NCBI GenBank assembly: GCA_964476155.1
Contig: CAYYYS010000004.1
Location: 47,033-111,032 of the forward strand
DNA length: 64,000 nucleotides
From: JAHIYU01 sp964476155
Lineage (GTDB): Bacteria; Krumholzibacteriota; Krumholzibacteriia; LZORAL124-64-63
Direction: 5' to 3'
Part shown: positions 42,186 to 49,482 of the stretch, in pieces
Numbering within the stretch: position 1 is the stretch's first letter
Layout of the letters: every line of letters starts with the position of its first letter
Notes under the pieces: generated by a model
Databases searched by the model: none
What the model saw: the letters and a program-made list of their open reading frames with translations, nothing else
Told to the model about the DNA's origin: nothing
Made by a program: the position numbers and the translations under genes

Positions 42186-43349
42186 CTACTTCTTGGCCGT
42201 GGACTTCTTGGTAGTCTTTTTCGTCGTCGCCTTCTTTTTGGCGGTTTTCTTCGTCGTCGCCTTCTTGGTCGTGGCCTTCTTCGTGGTTTTCTTGGCGGCA
42301 ACCTTCTTGGTTGTCTTCTTCTTGGCCGTCGCCTTCTTGGCGGTTTTCTTCGGCGTCGCCTTCTTGGTCGTGACCTTCTTGGCCGCCTTCTTCCGCGGCG
42401 GCCTCTTCCCGACCGCCGGTTTTTCTTCGGCGACGGGCTTGGCCTCTTCCACCTTGGTCTCGGCCGCTTCGGTAGGCACCGCCTGATCCGGACGTTCCGT
42501 CGCACCGCCGCGTCCCCGTCCGCCCCGCCGCCGCCCGCGCCGCCGCGAGGACCGTTTCGAAGTGCCGGCTGTCGACAGCGGACCCGGCGTTCCACCCACG
42601 GCGGTCACCACGTAAGTGCCACCGGCCTTCTCGTCACGCTCGGCCGTCACCAGGCCGTGGGCCATGGCCTCCTCGAGCAGGTCGCCGAAGGACGAAAAAC
42701 CCCACGAGCGCTCGTTGAAGTCGGGCTTCTTGCGCTTCATGGTGTCCTTGACCAGCGACGAATAGAGCGGGCCCTTGTGCTCACGCACCAGGCCCTCGAT
42801 GGTCGTCACCAGCAGGTTGAAGAGCTTCTTCTTGTCCTGGGGAACGCTGTCCAGGTTCACGCTCTCGATGCTGACCGGTCCCTTGGTGAGATCCTCGTAG
42901 AAGATGAACTCGTCGCAGTTGGCGATCAGCAGTTTCGAGGTGGACCCCTTCATGCCGACGCCGATCACTTCCTTGTTGTTCTCGCGCAGCTTCGAGACCA
43001 GCGGCGAGAAGTCGGAATCGCCGGACACGATCACGAAGACGTCGATATGGTCCTTGCTGTAGCACAGGTCCATCGCGTCGACGACCAGACGGATGTCGGC
43101 GCTGTTCTTGCCGCTCTGTCGCGGCGACGGGATCTCGATCATCTCGATGGCCGCCGTGTGGAGATCCACCATGTAGTTCTGGTAGTAGCTCCAGTCGGCA
43201 TAGGCCTTTTTCACGATGATCTTACCCTTCTCGAGCAGGCGTTCGAGCACGAGATCGATATCGAAACGCTGGCGCGCGTCGCGGGCGCCGATGGCCACGT
43301 TGTCGAAATCGAGAAAGAGGGCGAGGTTCGTATCGCTGTTGCGGCTCAT
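42186..43349 (-). CDS. NYN (PIN-like) nuclease with OST-HTH/LOTUS domain and lysine-rich tail
   Basis: 387 residues from ATG 43349, which has AAGGAG seven bases upstream; the longer frame to 43460 lacks a ribosome site. NYN domain about 8-155: LALFLDFDNVAIG (Asp14, Asp16), SADIRLVVDA (Asp85), FVIVSGDSDFSPLV (Asp111, Asp113), the acidic set of the LabA/DUF88 group. About 172-250 is an OST-HTH/LOTUS-like winged helix (LFNLLVTTIEGLVREHKG to GTYVVTA). Then an Arg/Gly stretch (RRRGRRRGGRGRGG), an acidic linker and about 70 residues of TTKK/AKK repeats like histone H1. Probably an RNA-processing nuclease with an added nucleic-acid-binding tail. The codons of the tail are near-repetitive. Confidence 0.88.
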   Translation of the reverse strand: MSRNSDTNLALFLDFDNVAIGARDARQRFDIDLVLERLLEKGKIIVKKAYADWSYYQNYMVDLHTAAIEMIEIPSPRQSGKNSADIRLVVDAMDLCYSKDHIDVFVIVSGDSDFSPLVSKLRENNKEVIGVGMKGSTSKLLIANCDEFIFYEDLTKGPVSIESVNLDSVPQDKKKLFNLLVTTIEGLVREHKGPLYSSLVKDTMKRKKPDFNERSWGFSSFGDLLEEAMAHGLVTAERDEKAGGTYVVTAVGGTPGPLSTAGTSKRSSRRRGRRRGGRGRGGATERPDQAVPTEAAETKVEEAKPVAEEKPAVGKRPPRKKAAKKVTTKKATPKKTAKKATAKKKTTKKVAAKKTTKKATTKKATTKKTAKKKATTKKTTKKSTAKK

Positions 43350-43460
43350 TCCATACTCCTTGATCGCCCCTCCGTGGGACGGGTGTGTAATCCGTTGCCG
43401 CGAAAATAGACCCGGAATCCACTCCGAAGCCACTGTAATCTTGGGGAACGACGACGACAT

Positions 43461-43469
43461 TGCTATACT
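43461..43469 (+). promoter_or_regulatory. Extended -10 promoter of the M29 gene
   Basis: TGCTATACT, the same TG-N-TATAMT type as at 31681 and 34246, 38 bases before ATG 43508. It lies in the 158-base divergent spacer shared with the NYN gene. Confidence 0.45.
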
Positions 43470-43507
43470 GTCGCCGTCACGACTCCGTACAAACCAAAGG
43501 ATAGACC

Positions 43508-44656
43508 ATGAGCGAAGCCCTTGCCGCCACCGATCTCGTCCGTCTCGTCAGCCGCGTTTTCGAGCCCACGACCACCGACAAGGGGTTGGCGATCCTCGTT
43601 GATCTGCCCGACGAGCGTCTGGCCGACAACCCTGACTGGGCTGCGCGCCGCGCCATGGCCGCCGAATGGGGCGCCATGCTGGACGAGGTCAAGAGCGAAC
43701 TCGGACTCGACCGCGTAACTGTGGCTTGGTACCGCAACGCTGGCGGCAACAACGCCGACCTGCCGGCAACCTGCGCACCCATCGCCGCCGAAACGCTCGA
43801 CAATGCCGACGATCTCGCCGACCGCGACACGCTGCCCTTCGCCGACCTCTTCGCGTCGCACAGCCTGATCCTGGCACCCACCGAACTGTCGGCCACCGCA
43901 CCACTCAAGGTCGCCGTCCGCGACCACGCCATGCGCGCGGCGACCATGCCGGGGTTCCTGCCCTCGATGATCCCCGCCCTGCGTATCGACTATGCCGAGG
44001 TGAACCGCCGCGTGGACCTGCTCAAGGACCTGGTCAACGGAGCCACGGCCGCTGTGATCACGACCCGCGTTGGCGGTACCCACCACGTGTTGCGCCTGGA
44101 CCTGCGCCACAATCCGGCCCACGCTTCGGGCGGCCTCTTCCCCACCAACGGCGCCGCCGGCAACCTGCCCTCGGGCGAAACCTACGTGGTGCCCTATGAG
44201 GGCAACCTGGACGATGACCCGAGCCTTAGCGCCGGCGAATTACCCGTACAATTCGAGGATGAGGTCGTGCTCTACAGGATCGAGGGCAACAAGGCCGTCG
44301 CCGTGCTCAGCGAGGGACCACACAGCGAGCGCGAGGCGAAATACATCACCGACGAGCCGGCCTACGCCAACCTGTCCGAGCTGGGCCTGGGCGTTCTCGG
44401 CGACTTCGGCCTCAAACCCGTCGGCACCATCCTGCTGGACGAGAAACTGGGCCTGCACGTCGCCTTCGGCCGCAGCGACCACTTCGGCGGCAGCGTCGCG
44501 CCTGGGGATTTCAGCTCGCCCGACGCCGTCGTCCACATCGACCGGGTCTACATCCCCGAGGTGCAGCCCGATGTAACCGTCGTCTCGCTGGTTCTTGAGT
44601 CGTCCGACGGCGAGCGTGCGATCATGCGCGACGGGGAATGGACCGGGGTCTTCTAG
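43508..44656 (+). CDS. M29-like aminopeptidase
   Basis: 382 residues, cytoplasmic, no signal peptide. The C-terminal half resembles thermophilic aminopeptidases of family M29 (AmpS/PepS). GNLPSGETYVVPYEG corresponds to the NLPxGE metal-ligand motif, LSELGLGVL supplies the second Glu, and TILLDEKLGLHVAFGRSDHFGGSV has the His and Asp/His ligands. The N-terminal half (AILVDLPDERL) fits the family's Rossmann-like domain. It should release N-terminal residues with two divalent metals. The stop TAG abuts the ATG of the radical SAM gene (TAGATG), so translation is coupled. Confidence 0.78.
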   Translation: MSEALAATDLVRLVSRVFEPTTTDKGLAILVDLPDERLADNPDWAARRAMAAEWGAMLDEVKSELGLDRVTVAWYRNAGGNNADLPATCAPIAAETLDNADDLADRDTLPFADLFASHSLILAPTELSATAPLKVAVRDHAMRAATMPGFLPSMIPALRIDYAEVNRRVDLLKDLVNGATAAVITTRVGGTHHVLRLDLRHNPAHASGGLFPTNGAAGNLPSGETYVVPYEGNLDDDPSLSAGELPVQFEDEVVLYRIEGNKAVAVLSEGPHSEREAKYITDEPAYANLSELGLGVLGDFGLKPVGTILLDEKLGLHVAFGRSDHFGGSVAPGDFSSPDAVVHIDRVYIPEVQPDVTVVSLVLESSDGERAIMRDGEWTGVF

Positions 44657-45538
44657 ATGGACTATGTCGGTAACATCTTCCGACCACCCAGCGAGGCGCA
44701 AAGCCTGCTGCTGCAGGTAACCGTCGGCTGCAGCTGGAACCGTTGCACCTACTGCGCCATGTATCGCGATCCCGAGCAGCGCTTCCGGGTCAAGCCCTGG
44801 GAAACCGTCTCCGCCGACATCGAAGAGGCGGCCGCTTTCGGGCGGCCCATCCCTCGGGTCTTCCTTTGCGACGGCGACGCCCTGGTCCTGTCCACCGACA
44901 AGCTGACCCGCATCCTGGAAAGCCTGCGCGACCGTGTACCCGGCGTGCGACGCGTGGGCATCTACGGCGACGCGCGCACCATCCTGCACAAGAGCGTCAG
45001 CGAGTTGAAGGCCCTCAAGGCGCTGGGTTTGGGCATCGTCTACCACGGCGTCGAAAGCGGCGACGAGGAGACCCTGCGCCGCATCGACAAGGGCTCGTCC
45101 CGCGACGAGACCGCCGCCGCCGCGCACCGCCTGCGCGAGGCGGGAATCCGCCACTCCGTGATCGTCATGCTGGGTGTCGGCGGCACCAAACGCAGCCGCG
45201 AACATGCCGAAGCCACAGCCGACCTGCTCAGCGAGATGGACCCGCCCTATGTGGGCGCCCTGACCACCACGGTCATTCCCGGCACCCCCCTGCACGAGGC
45301 CGAAACCCGCGGCGAATTCGGACTGCCCGATCCCTGGGGGATGCTGGCGGAACTGGAGATCCTGGTGGATCGCAGTCGCCTGAGCCGCTGCACCTTCCAC
45401 ACCAATCACGCCAGCAACTACCTGCCCCTGCGCCTGAACCTGCCCGCCGACCGGGAAACGGGCCTGCGCGCCATCCGCGAGTTCCTGGCCAGGCGCGACC
45501 CGAATCTGCTGACGCCCGAGTACCGCCGGGGTCTATAA
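44657..45538 (+). CDS. Radical SAM protein
   Basis: 293 residues starting directly after the M29 stop. The cluster motif is Cys25, Cys30, Cys33 in VGCSWNRCTYCAMYR: CxxxxCxxC rather than the usual CxxxCxxC, counting from the first Cys; the first Cys has an extra spacer residue. Other blocks: VFLCDGDALVLS, VGIYGDARTIL, GIVYHGVESGDEETL, GIRHSVIVMLGVGG and TVIPGTPLHE, typical of the Elp3/HemN-like radical SAM superfamily. The reaction is not deducible. Its coupling to an aminopeptidase may mean a role in peptide or cofactor processing, but that is inference. Confidence 0.85.
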   Translation: MDYVGNIFRPPSEAQSLLLQVTVGCSWNRCTYCAMYRDPEQRFRVKPWETVSADIEEAAAFGRPIPRVFLCDGDALVLSTDKLTRILESLRDRVPGVRRVGIYGDARTILHKSVSELKALKALGLGIVYHGVESGDEETLRRIDKGSSRDETAAAAHRLREAGIRHSVIVMLGVGGTKRSREHAEATADLLSEMDPPYVGALTTTVIPGTPLHEAETRGEFGLPDPWGMLAELEILVDRSRLSRCTFHTNHASNYLPLRLNLPADRETGLRAIREFLARRDPNLLTPEYRRGL

Positions 45539-45641
45539 AGCCGGTTTGTGCTTGGGATTCATGCTGCCTGCGCATATTATGATCAGAGACGATCATCGCC
45601 CCGTTTTTGAATGCCATATTGACGCTGGAGCACAACAACCG

Positions 45642-46142
45642 ATGAGCGAATCATCTCAACGCAATATCCGGGTCCTGCTGGTCGATGACGAAGAGGATCT
45701 GGTCACCCTGCTCGCCGCCCGCCTGAACAAACGCAACATGGACGTCGCCTACGCGACCTCCGGCCAGGAAGCCCTCGATCTCGACGCGACCTACTCGTTC
45801 GACGTGGCGATCCTGGACCTGAAAATGCCCCAGATGGACGGCGTGACGGTCATGCGCGAGCTCAAGACCCGGCACCCCATGATCGAGACCATCATGTTCA
45901 CCGGTCACGGCACGCTGGACTCCGCCCTGGAAGCCGGCAAGCTGGAGGCCTTCAAGTACCTGCTCAAACCCTGCGACTTCGGCGAGCTGGTCGCGACGAT
46001 CCAGGCCGCCTACGAGAAGCGTCGCGCAAGCCTGCGCCTGAAGTATCAGGAAGAGCTGATCAAGGGAATGGATCATTTCCAGTCGGCGCAGGACATCCTG
46101 CATCACAGCGACGAACTGCGCCGGAAATACGAGCAGGATTAG
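45642..46142 (+). CDS. Single-domain response regulator with coiled tail
   Basis: 166 residues from ATG 45642 (MSESSQRN). CheY-like receiver: VLLVDDEEDL, phospho-acceptor Asp59 in VAILDLKMPQMDG, Thr in MFTGHG, Lys in YLLKPCDF. The tail from about 125 (YEKRRASLRLKYQEEL to RRKYEQD) is helical and charged and has no DNA-binding motif. It must act by protein contact. Its kinase is not next to it. It converges on the phosphodiester glycosidase gene with 3 bases between stop codons. Confidence 0.9.
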   Translation: MSESSQRNIRVLLVDDEEDLVTLLAARLNKRNMDVAYATSGQEALDLDATYSFDVAILDLKMPQMDGVTVMRELKTRHPMIETIMFTGHGTLDSALEAGKLEAFKYLLKPCDFGELVATIQAAYEKRRASLRLKYQEELIKGMDHFQSAQDILHHSDELRRKYEQD

Positions 46143-46145
46143 CGC

Positions 46146-47087
46146 CTAGCGAGCCCTGATTGCCACCACGTTGGGAATCGGCCACGCCCGCCGGTTGAGT
46201 TCACTCTCCAGGAACCCGCTCTCGAAGCTGCCCACGAACTCGTGGCGTTCGCCGCCGGCGTTCACGTACAACTGCGATTCGGGTCCCCCCTCCACGTACA
46301 TCACGTTGCGCAGGTCCAGAGGAAGGCCGAGCAGGATCTCGATGAAATCGTGGGTCGTATAGGGCGAGCGGCTGTGAATCATCAGGAAGCGCCCGGACTT
46401 GTCCATGGCGACCGCCGCGGTACTGTACCGCCGCTTCTGCTGCTCCCAGACGTTGTTCCCCCGGCAGGACACCATGCGGATGCTCTGGACCAGGGTACCG
46501 TAGCGCTTCGAGACCGCATCGAAATCCTGGCAGGTGCGATCGATGATCTGCACCGGCGGCACGCCGTCGTCCAGCCGGTCGAAGGCCAGCACCGTGTTGT
46601 CCTTGGAGACATAGGAATTGTTGACGTGATCGCGGGTGCGCATGAGCGAGACGCTGCGCCGGCGGTCGGTCTGGTACATGCTGGCGTTGACGGCCGCCAC
46701 GCAGTCGTGCAGCTCGCACCACTCGGCGGTGGTGTGCAGGTCCCCCTCGCCCGGTGCCGAAGTATTCAGCAGGACCAGGTCCCAGGTCTCGGGGGCGACC
46801 CGCACGATCCGGATCGTCGAGTCGCCGGACTTGGCTTTCACCGGAGAGACGAACTCGCCCAGTTCTAGGCCGGGCTCGAGTTCGCGCCACATCGACACAT
46901 CTGCGGTCGAATCGGCAATGACCTCACCGACTTCAACACTGACGCTGCAGATCAGCAGTACGCAGCTCCACAAGAGGTCGAGCCATCCGCTGCGTTTCCT
47001 GTGTGCTGGAATGCCGCAGGAGAACCCATGTATCGCAGGCCCGATGCTCAACCCGATGCTACTATACCACGGCATCCTGAATCCCAA
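46146..47087 (-). CDS. Phosphodiester glycosidase-like (NAGPA family) secreted protein
   Basis: Up to 313 residues. The core has LHDCVAAVNASMYQTD, VSKDNTVLAFDR, STAAVAMDKSGRFLMIHS and NVMYVEGGPESQLYV, the pattern of the NAGPA/phosphodiester glycosidase domain, which uncovers sugar phosphodiesters. The N-terminal third carries a hydrophobic stretch (LDLLWSCVLLICSVSV) that should be a signal or anchor. The first ATGs (47087, 47075) lie upstream of, or inside, the promoter-like box at 47061-47069, so the true start is probably later. An out-of-frame ATG after ACAGGAAACG would give MARP and could join the hydrophobic run only by a one-base shift. Confidence 0.75.
   Translation of the reverse strand: MGFRMPWYSSIGLSIGPAIHGFSCGIPAHRKRSGWLDLLWSCVLLICSVSVEVGEVIADSTADVSMWRELEPGLELGEFVSPVKAKSGDSTIRIVRVAPETWDLVLLNTSAPGEGDLHTTAEWCELHDCVAAVNASMYQTDRRRSVSLMRTRDHVNNSYVSKDNTVLAFDRLDDGVPPVQIIDRTCQDFDAVSKRYGTLVQSIRMVSCRGNNVWEQQKRRYSTAAVAMDKSGRFLMIHSRSPYTTHDFIEILLGLPLDLRNVMYVEGGPESQLYVNAGGERHEFVGSFESGFLESELNRRAWPIPNVVAIRAR
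47061..47069 (-). promoter_or_regulatory. Extended -10 promoter-like box for the glycosidase gene
   Basis: On the minus strand TGGTATAGT, close to the TG-N-TATAMT elements at three other genes here. If used, transcription would start near 47054, inside the longest open frame, and the annotated start of that gene would be wrong. Confidence 0.35.
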
Positions 47088-47097
47088 CTTCGCCTAT

Positions 47098-47833
47098 CTA
47101 CTGTACTCCCACAGCTTTGGCTCTCTTCCATTCTCCATCGATGATTTCGAAGGTCATCTCTCGGGTCCCATCGGGCAATTCGATGGTGAGGCGGAATCTA
47201 TCGTCTCGAATGTCATCCCATGATTGTGTGGAGGACAAGACAAAATACATGTAGCCCGTCACCAGTTCACCTGGAAAAACCGTATTACGGCGCAACATCG
47301 AGTTCACGAGCAAGTCTGCGTACTGCTCGGACATGTGCTCATAGTTGTCCGCATCGTTTCGGGCCTGGGTAGCCACGACATTCGCAGTCAAATTGTCTCC
47401 GTCCGCAGCATAAGATGCACTTCGTAGCGCCCCTAGCAGTCGCATGGCGAACGAATGCTCAGCCCTAACCTGAGCCAGCGAATTTCGAATTTTGTAGGGA
47501 GGCAATGGCGTCCATACAGGGAACTCCTTGTCGCTCGTCATGATCTGAAGCCAGATATGATCACCAGGATCGAAGTCGAAGGCTGTCTCGGTGACATTCA
47601 GGATCGTCAAATCGACTCGCAAGACCTTGGTCAACGACAGTGTCGTCGGGATGAGGCTGACCGATACTCCTGCGGTTTCGGTTTCGAAATCCAGGATCGG
47701 TGTCCCATCGAAGTAATACTGGATGCCTCCGTTCAGATCATCCGTCGTGCAGATCATGGGGGGACCAAGTTGCCGGGCACAACCACCCATGAAGACGAAA
47801 CCAACCACCACGAGTTAAGAGTATCAACTTCAT
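47098..47833 (-). pseudogene. Lipoprotein of unknown family with a one-base frameshift in the signal peptide
   Basis: The main frame (47811 to 47098, 237 residues) starts at a GTG right after a stop and lacks a charged N-terminus, yet reaches the lipobox FVFMGGC within 11 residues. An ATG at 47833, with GGGAGGG upstream, begins MKLILLT in another frame. Moving one base at about 47812 joins MKLILLT to VVVGFVFMGGC, a perfect lipoprotein signal. The mature part is beta-rich (VSVSLIPTTLSLTKVLRVDL, DHIWLQIM, GELVTGYMYFVLSS), with no family recognised. Either a recent frameshift or a sequence error; the long intact rest favours a young event. Confidence 0.65.
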
Positions 47834-47926
47834 ACAACGATCCCTCCCGGTTTCATATGACATGAAAAAGGGCCTTAAAATCAGGGATATAGACCCTAAC
47901 TGCAGGTCTCGAATCCAATAGCGAGC

Positions 47927-49285
47927 CTACACCGCAGCGCTCATAAATGCCAGCAGTTCGTCCGTCTTGGCCTTCATCAGCGACGCGTCACCCCGCGACT
48001 CCACATTCAACCGCACCACCGGCTCGGTGTTGGACATACGCAGGTTGAAGCGCCAGTCGGCGTAGTCGATCGACAGGCCGTCCACATGATGCACGGCCAC
48101 CGCGCCCGACGCGTAACGCTCTTCCGCCGCGGCGATCACCGCCTTGGGGTCGGCGATCTCGCGGTTGATCTCGCCGCTGGCCGGATAGGCCGCCTGCATG
48201 TCGCCCACGAGTTGGGACAGGGACGCGCCGCTCACGCACATCTCCTGCAGCACGAGCAGCCAGGGAATCATGCCGCTGTCGCAGTAGGCGAAGTCGCGAA
48301 AGTAGTGATGGGCCGACATCTCGCCGCCGTAGACCGCGTCCTCGGCGCGCATACGCTCCTTGATGAAGGCGTGCCCGGTCTTGTTCATGATGGGCCGGCC
48401 GCCCGCCGCCTCGACCACTTCGATGGTGTTCCAGGTCAGTCGCGGATCGTGAACGATGCCCGCGCCCGCCTCGCGTCGCAGGGCCGCGCGCGCCAGCAGG
48501 CCCACCAGGTAGTAGCCCTCGATGAAGGCGCCGGTCTCGTCGAAGAAAAAACAGCGGTCGAAGTCGCCGTCCCAGGCCAGCCCCACGTCGGCGCCGCTGG
48601 CCTTGACGGCTTCGGCGGTGGCCGCCCGGTTCTCCGGCAACAACGGATTGGGAATCCCGTTGGGGAAGGTCCCGTCGGGCTCGTGGTGCACCTTGACCAT
48701 CTGGAAAGGCAGCCGCGGCTGGATCTTGTCGATGATCGGCCCCGCGCAGCCGTTACCTGCATTGACCACGACCTTCAGGGGTTTCAGCACGCCGGTATCC
48801 ACGTAGCCGAGCAGGTAGTCGATGTAGGCGCCGGCGTTGGTCTCGACACGTGTCTCGCCCGTACGTTCGACGGCGGGGAAATCCCCCGCGACGGCCATGC
48901 GCCCGATCTCGTGCAGCCCCGTATCCCCGCTGATGGGTTTCGACTGCTCGCGCACCAGTTTCATGCCGTTATAGCCGAGCGGGTTGTGGCTGGCGGTGAC
49001 CATGATGCCGCCGTCCAGTTCCTTCGCGAAGGTCGTGTAGTAGATCTGCTCGGTGCCGCAGAGGCCGATATCGATGACATCGGCGCCGCCGGCGTTGAGT
49101 CCCTTGGCCAAAGCCGCCGACAGTTCTTCGCTGCTGGTGCGTATATCGCGCCCGATGCAAACGGTCCCGGCGCCGGTCTGCGCGACGAAGGCCCGTCCGA
49201 TGTTGTACGCCAGGTCGGCGTCCAGATCCTCGGGCACGCGGCCGCGTATGTCGTAGGCCTTGAAACAGGTGGGAATGGCGGTCAT
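47927..49285 (-). CDS. Phosphomannomutase/phosphoglucomutase
   Basis: 452 residues of the alpha-D-phosphohexomutase family. FKAYDIRGRVPEDL at the N-terminus, phospho-Ser99 in GIMVTASHNPLGYNGMK, metal loop AWDGDFDRCFFFD, sugar loop GGEMSAHHYFRDF and phosphate loop RMSNTEPVVRLNVE. The GEMSAHHYF loop is typical of AlgC/ManB-like enzymes that accept both mannose and glucose phosphates. Supplies GDP-mannose or UDP-glucose precursors for polysaccharides. It stands alone on the minus strand, outside the polysaccharide cluster. Confidence 0.93.
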   Translation of the reverse strand: MTAIPTCFKAYDIRGRVPEDLDADLAYNIGRAFVAQTGAGTVCIGRDIRTSSEELSAALAKGLNAGGADVIDIGLCGTEQIYYTTFAKELDGGIMVTASHNPLGYNGMKLVREQSKPISGDTGLHEIGRMAVAGDFPAVERTGETRVETNAGAYIDYLLGYVDTGVLKPLKVVVNAGNGCAGPIIDKIQPRLPFQMVKVHHEPDGTFPNGIPNPLLPENRAATAEAVKASGADVGLAWDGDFDRCFFFDETGAFIEGYYLVGLLARAALRREAGAGIVHDPRLTWNTIEVVEAAGGRPIMNKTGHAFIKERMRAEDAVYGGEMSAHHYFRDFAYCDSGMIPWLLVLQEMCVSGASLSQLVGDMQAAYPASGEINREIADPKAVIAAAEERYASGAVAVHHVDGLSIDYADWRFNLRMSNTEPVVRLNVESRGDASLMKAKTDELLAFMSAAV

Positions 49286-49482
49286 GGGTGGTCCTTTTAT
49301 GGCCAGGGTTGATGGCGATCAGTCCGGTTGGGACAGTGTCCCGCGTGCTTCCCGAATCGTCAAGAATCCGGATTGGACCGATACGGTCGAGATCATCTGT
49401 TATTGGTTACCTGCGGTAGGTTGACACCGCTGGTCGGTATCGGTTCCCTGCGCTATCCTGTCGCCAGCGATAGGAGCGCGCG

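Noticed and set aside
42193..42486. Phe/Leu/Val-rich 97-codon frame that looks like a membrane protein
   Set aside because: It is the antisense of the TTKK/AKK repeats of the NYN protein, where Lys codons read as Phe and Leu.
49421..49459. CueR-type promoter for copA
   Set aside because: TTGACA is present at 49421-49426, but no -10 box lies 17-19 bases away; TATCCT is 27 bases away and no clear MerR-family dyad fits the spacer.
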